A stretch of 64,000 nt of DNA from Pseudomonas morbosilactucae (GTDB lineage: Bacteria > Pseudomonadota > Gammaproteobacteria > Pseudomonadales > Pseudomonadaceae): NCBI RefSeq assembly GCF_023241715.1, contig NZ_JALQCW010000028.1, positions 1 to 64,000 on the forward strand, written 5' to 3'. The notes under the pieces are model-generated. The model saw only the letters and a program-made list of their open reading frames with translations, searched no databases and was not told the DNA's origin. Shown here piece after piece: positions 1 through 8,369 of this stretch (position 1 is its first letter; every line of letters begins with the position of its first letter). The translations under genes and the position numbers were made by a program.

Positions 1-147
1 GAGCAACTGATGCTCAAGCAATGCCCCGGAGTGTTCTGCGCCGGGGAAATGCTCGACTGGGAAGCCCCCACCGGCGGCTACCTGCTGACGGCCTGCTTTG
101 CAGCGGACGCCGGGCGGATTGGGGATGTTGGAGTGGGTGAGGGGTAG
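1..147 (+). CDS. C-terminal fragment of NAD(P)/FAD-dependent oxidoreductase (HI0933/BaiN-like flavoprotein)
   Basis: Only the last 48 residues are in the window; the start lies upstream. The visible stretch [15 protein letters not shown] is the conserved C-terminal FAD-contacting segment of the HI0933-like flavoproteins (TIGR03862 type), whose substrate is unknown. The reading frame ends at a TAG at 145-147, but the last residues after CFA do not look like the family. Adding one base near 101 and one near 115 would restore an ending that reads [16 protein letters not shown] and stops at 152-154, so this tail probably carries two single-base deletions. Family assignment is from recognised motif; the frameshift reading is inference. 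Confidence 0.6.
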   Translation, partial: EQLMLKQCPGVFCAGEMLDWEAPTGGYLLTACFAADAGRIGDVGVGEG

Positions 148-149
148 GC

Positions 150-305
150 GTTGAGCTGCAAGGCTGCAAGCTACAAGCTGCAAGCTGCAAGCTGCAAGTG
201 GCTAGCGGCTTGCGGCAGATGACTGAGGGGAGAACCAGAGTGATGAACTCACATGCACCGGCTTCAGCTTGCGGCTTGCTGCTGAAAGCTTGCAGCTGTG
301 ACAAG
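150..305. repeat. Degenerate AAGCTGCAAGC-type intergenic repeats
   Basis: The gap before the LysR gene contains tandem and inverted copies of a GCTGCAAGCT-like unit (for example around 155-200 and, as CAGCTTGCGGCTTGC, around 265-300). The direct and inverted blocks could fold into a long imperfect hairpin. The same repeat family recurs at 10355-10437 and 61525-61610. Such low-complexity repeats are common between Pseudomonas genes; no function is assigned. Confidence 0.6.
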
Positions 306-310
306 CCGCC

Positions 311-1174
311 ATGCTGAGTGCCGAGCTGAAAGCTTTTTACATGGTCGCCCGCCTGGGCAGCATTACCCTGGCGGCGAAAAAGCTCGGCCTTAGCCAACCG
401 ACGGTCACCACTCAGATTCGCCAGCTGGAAAGCCGCTATTCGGTGGAGCTGTTCTTCCGTGGCGGCCGTCGGCTGAGCCTCAGCGACGAAGGCGCGCGCC
501 TGCTGCCGATGGTCAAGGGGCTGTTGCAGCAGGAAGCCGACATTGAGTTTTTCCTGCGTAACAGTGGGCAGGTGCAAGGCACATTGCGCATCGCCGCCAC
601 GGCGCCGTATTACATTCTCGACCTGGTGAAGGCCTTCCGTGAACGCCTGCCCCAGGTCGAGGTGTCAGTGGAAATCGGCAATTCCCAGCAGGTGCTCGAA
701 GCCCTGGAAGACTACCGGGTGGATGTCGCCGCCTCATCCCAGTTCCTCGAAGACTCGCGGCTGGTTCGGCGGACCTTGGGCACCGATCCCCTGGTGCTGG
801 CGGTGCACCGCAACCACCCTTTGGCCAGCCTCAGCCACGTGCCGCTCAGCGCCCTGGCCGGGCACACCTTGCTGATGCGCGAACCGGGCTCCACCACCCG
901 CAGCCTGACCGAAGCCTTGCTCAACAATGCCCAGGTGAACCTGGGCCCATTGCTGGAGATTGGCAGCCGGGAGTCGATCCGCGAGGCGGTGCTGCGCAAT
1001 ATCGGCATCAGCCTGATTGCCCGCCAGGAAGTGCCCCACGACCCGCAACTGCGGGTGCTGACCATCGAGAACGCGCCACAGATCGCCGAGTACCTGTACT
1101 GCCTCAAGGAGCGCAAGCAGGCGCGCCTGCCGGCGGCGTTCCTGGGCCTGGCCCAAGAGATGGCCGGCTGCTGA
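311..1174 (+). CDS. LysR-family regulator of the aminoethylphosphonate cluster
   Basis: A 287-residue LysR-type transcriptional regulator. Residues 1-60 form the winged helix-turn-helix (LGSITLAAKKLGLSQPTVT), followed by a LysR substrate-binding domain to the end. It lies just upstream of, and on the same strand as, an ABC importer and two oxidative enzymes of the phosphonate type, which matches the family named aminoethylphosphonate-catabolism-associated LysR regulator (TIGR03339). It probably senses the imported phosphonate or a breakdown product and activates the downstream genes. The 100-base gap to the next gene presumably carries the operator, although no clear T-N11-A site was resolved by eye. 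Confidence 0.85.
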   Translation: MLSAELKAFYMVARLGSITLAAKKLGLSQPTVTTQIRQLESRYSVELFFRGGRRLSLSDEGARLLPMVKGLLQQEADIEFFLRNSGQVQGTLRIAATAPYYILDLVKAFRERLPQVEVSVEIGNSQQVLEALEDYRVDVAASSQFLEDSRLVRRTLGTDPLVLAVHRNHPLASLSHVPLSALAGHTLLMREPGSTTRSLTEALLNNAQVNLGPLLEIGSRESIREAVLRNIGISLIARQEVPHDPQLRVLTIENAPQIAEYLYCLKERKQARLPAAFLGLAQEMAGC

Positions 1175-1355
1175 ATGCCTTGTCGGCGTCGGTGCAGCGC
1201 TCGCTCAACCCAAATTCACCAATACCACTATCGGCAGCTTTTGCCTGATTGCCACGAGACCTACGCATTCGCTCCCTAGGATGGCCTGCATCTGCTTGAT
1301 GAGGTCCGTCCATGAACCACTCCACTGCAACTGCCCTGAGCAACCCCGCGCGCCG

Positions 1356-2387
1356 ATGAAAGTGCGGGGTGTCCAGAAGCGTTTTGGCGCCTTCACCGCC
1401 CTGGATAACGTGTCCCTGGACGTCGCGGCCGGCGAGCTGGTGTGCCTGCTGGGCCCGTCCGGCTGCGGCAAGACCACACTGCTGCGTTGCATCGCCGGCC
1501 TGGAGCACCAGGATCAGGGCGAGTTGTACCTGGGGGATCGGGACGTTTCGCTGCTGGCACCGCAAGCCCGGGACTATGGGATTCTGTTCCAGTCCTACGC
1601 GCTGTTTCCCAACCTCACGGTGGAAGCCAACATCGCCTACGGCCTGGCCGGCAGCGGCCGTGAGCAAGTGCGTCAGCGCGTGGCGCAGATGCTGGAACTG
1701 GTGGGCCTGACCGGCAGCGAAAAGAAATACCCCGGCCAGCTGTCCGGCGGTCAGCAGCAGCGCGTAGCCCTGGCTCGCGCCCTGGCCCCGGCACCCTCGC
1801 TGCTGTTGCTCGATGAGCCGATGTCGGCCCTGGATGCCCGGGTCCGCGAGCACTTGTGCACCGAGTTGCGCCAACTGCAACGGCGCCTGGGGATCACCAC
1901 GTTGATGGTCACCCACAATCAGGACGAAGCCATGCTGATGGCCGACCGCATCGCCGTGATGAACAACGGCAAGGTCGAGCAGTACGCCACGCCTCAGGAG
2001 ATCTACGACCGTCCCGCCACGCCCTTCGTCGCCGAGTTCGTCGGCCAGGGCAACTGGCTGCCCTTCAGCCGCAACAGTGACAGCCATGCCCAGGTGGGTG
2101 GGATGAATGTGCGCCTCGCCGAGAATTCGGCCAAGGCCGCTTCGGGGCGTCTGTTCTGCCGCCCCGAAGCCATCAGCGTGAACCCGCCGGTGCACGAGGA
2201 GAACCTGTTCCCGGCCAAGGTCCGCGACATCACCTTTCTCGGCAATCGCTGCCGCATGAGCTTCGAACTCGACCAATTGCCGGGGCACCCGTTGTTGGCC
2301 GAGTTGGCGCCGGAAGCCATGCCGCGCCTGGGTGGCCAGGCGATCTGGGTGGCCTTGCCGCCCCGCAGCCTCCAGGTGTTTGCCTGA
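1356..2387 (+). CDS. phnT: ABC transporter ATP-binding protein, 2-aminoethylphosphonate type
   Basis: ATPase of a putative 2-aminoethylphosphonate importer. It shows Walker A GPSGCGKTT, the signature LSGGQQQRVALARAL, Walker B LLLLDEPMSALD and the H-loop VTHNQDEAM, followed by a TOBE-like C-terminal domain. The start is problematic. ATG 1356 has no ribosome binding site, whereas ATG 1312 has a good one (GAGG at 1303-1306) but lies in another frame and meets a TGA that overlaps 1356. The peptide from 1312 (MNHSTATALSNPA...) looks like the genuine N-terminus of the family. Adding one G near 1347 would join both frames into a 358-residue protein from 1312. A start at 1281 in the same frame is also open but has poor codon use. 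Confidence 0.88.
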   Translation: MKVRGVQKRFGAFTALDNVSLDVAAGELVCLLGPSGCGKTTLLRCIAGLEHQDQGELYLGDRDVSLLAPQARDYGILFQSYALFPNLTVEANIAYGLAGSGREQVRQRVAQMLELVGLTGSEKKYPGQLSGGQQQRVALARALAPAPSLLLLDEPMSALDARVREHLCTELRQLQRRLGITTLMVTHNQDEAMLMADRIAVMNNGKVEQYATPQEIYDRPATPFVAEFVGQGNWLPFSRNSDSHAQVGGMNVRLAENSAKAASGRLFCRPEAISVNPPVHEENLFPAKVRDITFLGNRCRMSFELDQLPGHPLLAELAPEAMPRLGGQAIWVALPPRSLQVFA

Positions 2388-2388
2388 G

Positions 2389-4113
2389 ATGGCCGCTGAA
2401 ATGACCCTGCCGCTGCCCGCCAAACGGACGCGCCAGGCTTCCCGTGCCGAGTTCGGCGACCGGCTGTTCGTGGTCGGCGGCAAGTGGCTGTGGCTGTTGC
2501 TGCTGGGGATCGCCGTGCTGCTGCCGCTGCTGGCGATCTTCTGGCGTGGCTTCAGTGCCGAAGCCGGGCAGGGCGGTGGCTGGCTGGCGGCCCGTGAACT
2601 GGTGGCCAGCGCCAATTTCCACTGGTTGCTGGGCAACAGCCTGAAAGTCTCCCTCAGCGTGGCCGCCATCGTGGTGCCCCTGGCGTATCTGTTCGCCTAC
2701 GCCCTGCAACGCACGCTGATTCCCGGAAAGAGGCTGTGGCGCGGCCTGTCGCTGCTGCCGCTGATGGCCCCGTCGATGCTGCCGGGCATTGCCCTGGTCT
2801 ACCTGTTCGGCAACCAAGGGATGCTGCGTGGCCTGTTCACCGAGAACATCTACGGCTTCTGGGGCATTGTCCTTGGCGAAGTCATCTACACCTTTCCCCA
2901 CGCCTTGATGATCCTGCTCTCGGCCCTGTCCCTGGCGGATGCGCGGCTGTTCGATGCGGCGTCGAGCATGGGCGCCAGCCCCGCCAAGGCGTTTCGCAGC
3001 ATCACCTGGCCCGCCACCCGGCAAGCGGTGTTCGCCGCCTTCTGCCTGGTGTTCACCCTGACCATCACCGACTTCGGCGTGCCCGTGGTGGTGGGCGGTG
3101 ATTATCAGGTCCTGGCCCTGGAAGCCTACAAGGCTGTGGTGGGCCAGCAGCAGTTCGGGCGCGGGGCCTTGATCGGCATGGTGCTGTTGCTGCCGGCGCT
3201 GTTTAGCTTCGGTGTCGATGCCTGGCTGCGCCGCCGTCACGGCGATTCCATGAGCGGCCGTGCCCAGGTATTCAAACCGGCAGCCTCGCGGCGACGCGAC
3301 GCTTGCTACCTGGCCATCGTGCTGCTGATCTGCGCGGCCTTGTTGCTGGTGTTCGGCATGGCGGTGTATTCCTCCCTGGTGAAATTCTGGCCGTACAACC
3401 TGTCGCTGTCGCTGAACCACTACCAGTTCAACGACACCGCCGGTGGCGGCTGGCTGGCTTACCGCAACAGCCTGACCATGGCCCTGTGCACCGCGCTGAT
3501 CGGTAGCGTGCTGATCTTCACGGGGGCCTACCTGATGGAGAAAACCTCCGGCCAGCGCGGCCTGAACCTGGCGCTGCGCATGCTCAGCTTCGTGCCCATG
3601 GCCGTGCCCGGTCTGGTGCTGGGCCTGGGCTACGTTTTTTTCTTCAACCTCAACGGCAACCCGCTGCATGTGTTCTACGGCAGCATGGCCCTGCTGGTGG
3701 TGTGCACCATTGCCCACTACCTGACCACCGCGCAGATGACCGCCACCACCGCCCTGCGCCAGTTGGATGCCGAATTCGAGGCCGCCGCGCTGTCCCTCAA
3801 GGCGCCGCTGTACCGGCACTACCTGCGGGTCACGCTGCCGATTTGTCTGCCGGCGCTGCTGGACATCGTGCGCTACCTGTTCGTCTCGGCCATGACCACG
3901 GTGTCGGCGGCGATCTTCCTCTACAGCCCGGACACCATCCTTGCCGCCGTCGCCGTGCTGAACATGGACGACGCCGGCAACGTCGGCGGCGCCGCGGCGA
4001 TGTCGACCCTGATCCTGTTCACCTCCGCCGGCGTCTCGCTGCTTCTGGCCTGGGCGTCCCGCGGGCTGCTGCGCCGCTCCCAGGCCTGGCGGCAGACCGC
4101 CCCGGGCCACTGA
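2389..4113 (+). CDS. phnU: ABC transporter permease, fused two-domain, 2-aminoethylphosphonate type
   Basis: A 574-residue inner-membrane permease. It is built from two homologous binding-protein-dependent transport domains, each with about six membrane segments and an EAA-like loop (first: DAASSMGASPAKAF; second: AALSLKAPLYRHYLRV). A single gene therefore supplies both transmembrane halves of the importer, as in the PhnU2/FbpB-like family. The start at ATG 2389 lies one base after the ATPase stop codon, which implies translational coupling; ATG 2401 is an alternative. It is placed between the ATPase and binding-protein genes of the same transporter. Substrate specificity is inferred from context and family. 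Confidence 0.87.
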   Translation: MAAEMTLPLPAKRTRQASRAEFGDRLFVVGGKWLWLLLLGIAVLLPLLAIFWRGFSAEAGQGGGWLAARELVASANFHWLLGNSLKVSLSVAAIVVPLAYLFAYALQRTLIPGKRLWRGLSLLPLMAPSMLPGIALVYLFGNQGMLRGLFTENIYGFWGIVLGEVIYTFPHALMILLSALSLADARLFDAASSMGASPAKAFRSITWPATRQAVFAAFCLVFTLTITDFGVPVVVGGDYQVLALEAYKAVVGQQQFGRGALIGMVLLLPALFSFGVDAWLRRRHGDSMSGRAQVFKPAASRRRDACYLAIVLLICAALLLVFGMAVYSSLVKFWPYNLSLSLNHYQFNDTAGGGWLAYRNSLTMALCTALIGSVLIFTGAYLMEKTSGQRGLNLALRMLSFVPMAVPGLVLGLGYVFFFNLNGNPLHVFYGSMALLVVCTIAHYLTTAQMTATTALRQLDAEFEAAALSLKAPLYRHYLRVTLPICLPALLDIVRYLFVSAMTTVSAAIFLYSPDTILAAVAVLNMDDAGNVGGAAAMSTLILFTSAGVSLLLAWASRGLLRRSQAWRQTAPGH

Positions 4114-4161
4114 TGCCTTGCTCACTCACCCTCTGATCCGCACTCACTAAGGAACCGCACC

Positions 4162-5187
4162 ATGTTCAAGCCCCTGGCTCTTGCCGCTGCCGTCCTCTCT
4201 GCTGTCAGCCTGAACGCCTTTGCTGCGAAAACCGAGCTGACGGTCTACACCGCCCTCGAAGCCGAACAATTGAAGTCCTACAAGCAGGCCTTCGAAAAGG
4301 CCAACCCGGACGTGGAGATCAAGTGGGTGCGTGATTCCACCGGGATCATCACCGCCAAGCTGCTGGCGGAAAAAGCCCGGCCACAGGCGGACGCGGTCTG
4401 GGGCCTGGCCGCTTCCAGCCTGGCGATCCTTGACCAGCAGGGCATGCTGCAAAGCTACGCGCCCAAGGACCTGGGCAAGATCGGCGGCAACTACCGCGAT
4501 GCCGCCAACCCGCCGGCCTGGGTCGGCATGGACGTCTGGGCCGCGACCATCTGCTTCAACACCGTGGAGGCCGAAAAGCAGGGCCTGACCAAACCGGTGA
4601 GTTGGCAGGACCTGACCAAGCCCGAGTACAAGGGCAAGATCGTCATGCCTAACCCGGCGTCCTCGGGCACTGGCTTCCTTGATGTCAGCGCCTGGCTGCA
4701 GACCTTCGGCGAGAAGCAGGGCTGGCAGTACATGGACGATCTGCACCAGAACATCGGCCAGTACGTCCACTCCGGTTCCAAGCCGTGCAAGCTGGCCGCC
4801 GCCGGTGAGTTCCCGATTGGTATTTCCTTTGAGTACCCGGCCGTGCAGCTCAAGCGCCAGGGTGCGCCGCTGGACATCGTCCTGCCGAAGGAAGGCCTGG
4901 GCTGGGAAATCGAAGCCACGGCGGTGATCAAGGGCACCCCCCATGAAGAGGCGGCGAAGAAGCTCGCCGACTTCTCTGCCAGCCCCGAAGCCATGGAGCT
5001 GTACAAGGAAAACTTCGCCGTGCTGGCCCAGCCCGGCATCGCCAAGCCGCAGACCGAACTGCCGGCGGACTACGAGCAGCGCCTGATCAAGAACGACTTT
5101 GCCTGGGCCTCGAAGAACCGCGACGAGATCCTCGCCGAATGGCGCAAGCGCTATGACGGCAAGTCGGAAAAGGTCGCCAAGCAGTAA
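4162..5187 (+). CDS. phnS: Periplasmic 2-aminoethylphosphonate-binding protein
   Basis: A 341-residue solute-binding protein with a typical Sec signal peptide (MFKPLALAAAVLSAVSLNAFA, cleavage after about residue 21). The rest is a periplasmic-binding-protein type II fold of the iron/phosphonate-binding class, starting ELTVYTALEAEQL. It is preceded by an AAGGA ribosome binding site. It lies 48 bases after the permease gene and is the third gene of the importer. The family is the putative PhnS2 aminoethylphosphonate-binding type. The ligand has not been shown here and could be a related aminophosphonate. Confidence 0.87.
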   Translation: MFKPLALAAAVLSAVSLNAFAAKTELTVYTALEAEQLKSYKQAFEKANPDVEIKWVRDSTGIITAKLLAEKARPQADAVWGLAASSLAILDQQGMLQSYAPKDLGKIGGNYRDAANPPAWVGMDVWAATICFNTVEAEKQGLTKPVSWQDLTKPEYKGKIVMPNPASSGTGFLDVSAWLQTFGEKQGWQYMDDLHQNIGQYVHSGSKPCKLAAAGEFPIGISFEYPAVQLKRQGAPLDIVLPKEGLGWEIEATAVIKGTPHEEAAKKLADFSASPEAMELYKENFAVLAQPGIAKPQTELPADYEQRLIKNDFAWASKNRDEILAEWRKRYDGKSEKVAKQ

Positions 5188-5197
5188 CCGATCAATC

Positions 5198-5223
5198 GCC
5201 TTCGCCGGCAAGCCGGCGAAGGC
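5198..5223. repeat. REP-type perfect palindrome after the binding-protein gene
   Basis: A 12-bp perfect stem, GCCTTCGCCGGC and its complement, surrounds an AA loop. It lies between the binding-protein gene and the FAD oxidoreductase. It is a single REP unit; in this position it may stabilise the upstream mRNA, so that binding protein is made in excess over the downstream enzymes. Confidence 0.75.
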
Positions 5224-5246
5224 GCTTCCCCTCCAGGACACCCCTC

Positions 5247-6380
5247 ATGACCCATCACAGCGATCTACTGATCGTCGGCGCCGGCATCCTCGGTCTGTCC
5301 CACGCTTATGCGGCCGCCAAGCGCGGTTTGCGGGTGCGGGTTTTCGAGCGCAGCGCCACGCCCCTGGGCGCCTCGGTGCGCAACTTCGGCCAGGCCCTGG
5401 TCACCGGCCAACCGCCGGGCATCATGCTGGAGCTGGCCCGCGCCAGCCGGGAGATCTGGGCCGACTGGCAACAACTGGCGGGCCTGCCGCTCAAGCGCAA
5501 CGGTTCCTACCTGTTCGCCCGCAGTGAAGCCGAAGGGCATTTGCTGGAAGCCTTCTGTGCCGGCCGTGCCCGCGAGCATGGCTATCGGGTTGAACTGCTT
5601 CAGGGCGCGGCCTTGAACGATCTGTATGGCGGCCAGTTCCGCCATCACCGCGCGGCACTCCACGGCCTGGACGACCAGCAGCTGTACTCCCGGGAAGCCA
5701 TCCCGGCGTTGATCGACTACCTGCGGCGCGACCTGGGTGTGGCGTTTCACTTCTCGACCCTGGTGCGGGATATCGAGCCGGGGCAACTGCACAGCACCGC
5801 CGGGAGCTTCCGCGCGCCACGCATCGTGCTGTGTTCGGGGCATGATTATCAGACCCTGCTGGCCGAGCAGATCGCCGCCTTGCAACCGCAGATCTGTCGC
5901 TTGCAGATGCTGCGCGCCCGGCCCCAGGTCAACTTGAACCTGCAACACGCGTTGCTCACCGGCTTGAGCTGCGTGCATTACGGGGCCTTTGCCGATTTGC
6001 CGGAAGCGGCGGCGGTGCAGGCGCAGATCCTCACTGAGGCGCCCCACTTGCACGAACACGGCATCCACCTGCTGATCAGCCCGACCCCTTATGGCGAGTT
6101 GATCATCGGTGATTCCCACGATTACGGCAGGGATCCATCGCCGTTCAACGCCGAACAGGTGGATAACTGGTTGATCGAGCTGGCCGAACACACCCTGGGC
6201 TGCAAGGTCCAGGTGGTGGAGCGCTGGCAGGGCGTTTATGGCGCGCGCGGGCCCGCGCCGTTCTCGTTCCTGGAGGCGGCGCCCGGGGTGCATGCGGCGC
6301 TGATGCACACCGGGGTGGGCATGAGTGTTGGCCCGGCGATGGCCGAGCGCAATATCGCCCGGGTGCTGGGGGAGGCGTGA
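5247..6380 (+). CDS. FAD-dependent amine oxidoreductase of phosphonate operons (TIGR03364-like)
   Basis: A 377-residue DAO-type flavoenzyme. The dinucleotide motif GAGILG sits at residues 11-16, followed by the ribose-binding acidic residue in VFER. The family is recurrent in phosphonate gene clusters (TIGR03364). Published work, as I recall it, assigns members called PbfC/PbfD to oxidation of aminoethylphosphonate or its N-methyl form to phosphonoacetaldehyde. No aminoethylphosphonate transaminase (phnW) or phosphonatase (phnX) is visible here, so this enzyme may replace PhnW. The stop overlaps the start of the next gene (TGATG), which suggests the two proteins are made together. Confidence 0.82.
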   Translation: MTHHSDLLIVGAGILGLSHAYAAAKRGLRVRVFERSATPLGASVRNFGQALVTGQPPGIMLELARASREIWADWQQLAGLPLKRNGSYLFARSEAEGHLLEAFCAGRAREHGYRVELLQGAALNDLYGGQFRHHRAALHGLDDQQLYSREAIPALIDYLRRDLGVAFHFSTLVRDIEPGQLHSTAGSFRAPRIVLCSGHDYQTLLAEQIAALQPQICRLQMLRARPQVNLNLQHALLTGLSCVHYGAFADLPEAAAVQAQILTEAPHLHEHGIHLLISPTPYGELIIGDSHDYGRDPSPFNAEQVDNWLIELAEHTLGCKVQVVERWQGVYGARGPAPFSFLEAAPGVHAALMHTGVGMSVGPAMAERNIARVLGEA

Positions 6381-6934
6381 TGAACCGACAGCAACAGGTG
6401 ATTGCCGAGGTGTTCGGCCTGTACGAGCGCTTTGGCGATTACGACTACATCGGCGAACCGGTGTCGCAGATCGAGCACATGTCCCAGGCGGCGCAACTGG
6501 CCATCGCCGAAGGGTATGACGACGAAGTGGTGCTGGCGGCGTTCTTCCACGATATCGGGCACATCTGCCAGCAGGATGCCGAGAACATGGGCGGTTTTGG
6601 CGTGGCCAGCCATGAGCGCCTGGGGGCGGATTATCTGCGCCGTGCCGGGTTCGGCGAGCGGCTGGTGCGGCTGGTGGAATACCACGTCCAGGCCAAGCGC
6701 TACCTGACCTTCAAAGACCCCGGCTACTACCAGCGCTTGAGCGAGGCCAGCCGACGCACCCTGGCGTATCAGGGCGGGGTGATGAGCGCAGCAGAGGCGG
6801 CTGCGTTCGAGCTAGATCCCTTGTGTGCGGTGAGCCTGCGCATGCGCCACTGGGACGAGCAGGCCAAGGACATGTGGGTGCCGGTGATGGACTTGCAGAT
6901 CCTCAAGGACAAGGCCTTGGCGGTGTTGGCTTGA
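6380..6934 (+). CDS. PhnZ-like HD-domain mixed-valent diiron oxygenase, phosphonate operon type
   Basis: A 184-residue HD-domain protein of the phosphonate-degradation HDIG family (TIGR03276). The metal ligands are visible: H33, H57-D58 and H61 (FFHDIGH), H78 and H102. Y23 and E26 in DYIGE match, with the same spacing, Tyr24 and Glu27 that gate the active site of PhnZ, which cleaves 1-hydroxy-2-aminoethylphosphonate to glycine and phosphate. ATG 6380 overlaps the upstream stop and follows GGGGGAGG; a GTG at 6377 is possible. No PhnY-type hydroxylase lies beside it, so the hydroxylated substrate must be imported or made elsewhere. The reaction is inferred from conserved residues. Confidence 0.82.
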   Translation: MNRQQQVIAEVFGLYERFGDYDYIGEPVSQIEHMSQAAQLAIAEGYDDEVVLAAFFHDIGHICQQDAENMGGFGVASHERLGADYLRRAGFGERLVRLVEYHVQAKRYLTFKDPGYYQRLSEASRRTLAYQGGVMSAAEAAAFELDPLCAVSLRMRHWDEQAKDMWVPVMDLQILKDKALAVLA

Positions 6935-6952
6935 GGGCCCTTACGGACCTTG

Positions 6953-6980
6953 TAGGAGCCGGCTTGCCGGCGAAGGCGAT
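6953..6980. repeat. REP element
   Basis: Single REP palindrome (GTAGGAGCCGGCTTGCCGGC core) between the convergent HD-oxygenase and DUF3482 genes; it overlaps the space where both transcripts end. Confidence 0.7.
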
Positions 6981-8369
6981 CTACGCCTCCACCACCAGGG
7001 TTTCAGCCAGCGCCTCGATCTGCTCCTGGCGCTCGGCCTGGCTCAGGCGCGCTTGGGGATTGAGGGATGACCACTGGGGATGGGCCCGGGCCTTGCTCAG
7101 GGCGTCGGGCAGTTTGCCCTCGCGCCAGCTTTTATCCTCGGGCGTGGCCAACTGGATGTGCTCCATCGCCGCATGCCCGCGCAGGTTCAGGGCCTGTACC
7201 AGTTGGCGCTGGCGCAGGGCCAAGAGGCGCAGCACGCTGTCATCCACGGTCAGCTCGCGCTGGCCCTTGAGCTTGCCCAGCAGGCGGCTGCCATAACTGC
7301 GGGCGGTTTGCAGCGCGCCGCCGGCAATGGCCCCGGCCAGGGCCGCGGCGCCCAGGGTCAGGCCGCCCACCAGCAAGTCCACGCCGGCTCCGGCTGCCGC
7401 ACCTGCGGCAATCCCACTGCCCACACGCACCCCCAGTTGCTTGAGGGTTTCGGGGTTGAACAGGTCATCGCCCCAGCGCCCGTCCAGCAGCGGCAAGTCA
7501 CGGGCTGCCGCGTCCTCGGGGCGGAAGGCGTACAGCTTGAGCAGGGCCTCGACGCAGCGCTGCTCGCGTTGGCGAATGGCCTGGCGCAACTCGCTGATGG
7601 CGGCTTGTTCCAGGGCCGCATCGCTGACCACGCTGCGGCGGCAGGCGGCGCAGTCCACCAGCAATTCGGCGATCAGCCGCGCGGCGCTGTGCCGGCGAGC
7701 CTGGCGCTGGGCTTGTTGATCGTCGATCAGCCGTTGCAGTTGCGGGCGGGCGCTTTCCAACAGCAGGGCCAGGCTTTCATACAGGCGCCGTTCACCGTCT
7801 TCCGGCGGCGCCACACTGTCGAACCGCACCAGGGCATGCAGGCCCAGGCGAGCCAGGGCTTCGCGCCAATCCGGCTCGCGGTGCTGGTCGCTGCTGACGA
7901 AGTTGAGCACCGGCAGCAAGGGTTTGCCGCAGCTGGCCAGCACTTGCAGCTCATCGCGGTACTTGGCCAGCACCGGCTCCCGGGCGTCGATCACGTAAAG
8001 GCCGGCATCGGAGGCCAGCAACTGGCGCAGGACCTTGGCTTCCTGTTCGAAGCGCTGCCGGGCTTCGCTGCCGTCGAGAAACCGCGCCAGCCGTGCCGGG
8101 CCATCCAGGCGTTCGCCGGGGCGATCCAGGCGCTCCAGGTAGTCCAGCAGGGCAATGGCGTCTTCCAGCCCGGGCGTGTCATACAGCTCCAGCAGGGCCT
8201 GGCCCTCCACCGACAGGCGCGCGCCTTCCACGTGTCGGGTGGTGCTCGGGCGATGGGAGACTTCGCCAAAGCCCACGTCCCGGGTCAGGGTGCGCAGCAG
8301 CGAGGTCTTGCCGACATTGGTGTGGCCGACCACCGCCAGTTTCAGCGGGGTGTTGCGGGCATCAGTCAT
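6981..8369 (-). CDS. GTPase with DUF3482 domain
   Basis: A 462-residue protein. The N-terminal GTPase domain has the P-loop GHTNVGKTS near residues 15-23 and the G3 motif DTPGLED, followed by a DUF3482 domain with a glycine/alanine-rich hydrophobic stretch (GSGIAAGAAAGAGVDLL) that may enter the membrane. The start at 8369 was chosen because it overlaps the end of the upstream DUF2868 gene by 8 bases and is immediately followed by recognisable GTPase sequence. It is co-transcribed with that membrane protein, a pairing common in Pseudomonas. Its cellular role is unknown. Confidence 0.85.
   Translation of the reverse strand: MTDARNTPLKLAVVGHTNVGKTSLLRTLTRDVGFGEVSHRPSTTRHVEGARLSVEGQALLELYDTPGLEDAIALLDYLERLDRPGERLDGPARLARFLDGSEARQRFEQEAKVLRQLLASDAGLYVIDAREPVLAKYRDELQVLASCGKPLLPVLNFVSSDQHREPDWREALARLGLHALVRFDSVAPPEDGERRLYESLALLLESARPQLQRLIDDQQAQRQARRHSAARLIAELLVDCAACRRSVVSDAALEQAAISELRQAIRQREQRCVEALLKLYAFRPEDAAARDLPLLDGRWGDDLFNPETLKQLGVRVGSGIAAGAAAGAGVDLLVGGLTLGAAALAGAIAGGALQTARSYGSRLLGKLKGQRELTVDDSVLRLLALRQRQLVQALNLRGHAAMEHIQLATPEDKSWREGKLPDALSKARAHPQWSSLNPQARLSQAERQEQIEALAETLVVEA

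Noticed and set aside
1281-1355. Extension of phnT to ATG 1281
   Set aside because: Codon use and sequence (MACICLMRSVHEPLH...) are unlike the family and no ribosome binding site precedes it; the frame is simply open.
1312-1359. 15-codon leader peptide regulating phnT
   Set aside because: It reads like the natural N-terminus of PhnT displaced by a missing base, so a regulatory leader is the less likely reading, though not excluded.
2230-4125. Long minus-strand open frame opposite phnU
   Set aside because: Composition dominated by Gln, Gly and Arg typical of antisense frames; no domain.
5198-5223. Rho-independent terminator between phnS and the FAD gene
   Set aside because: A strong palindrome but no T-run; it fits a REP unit better.
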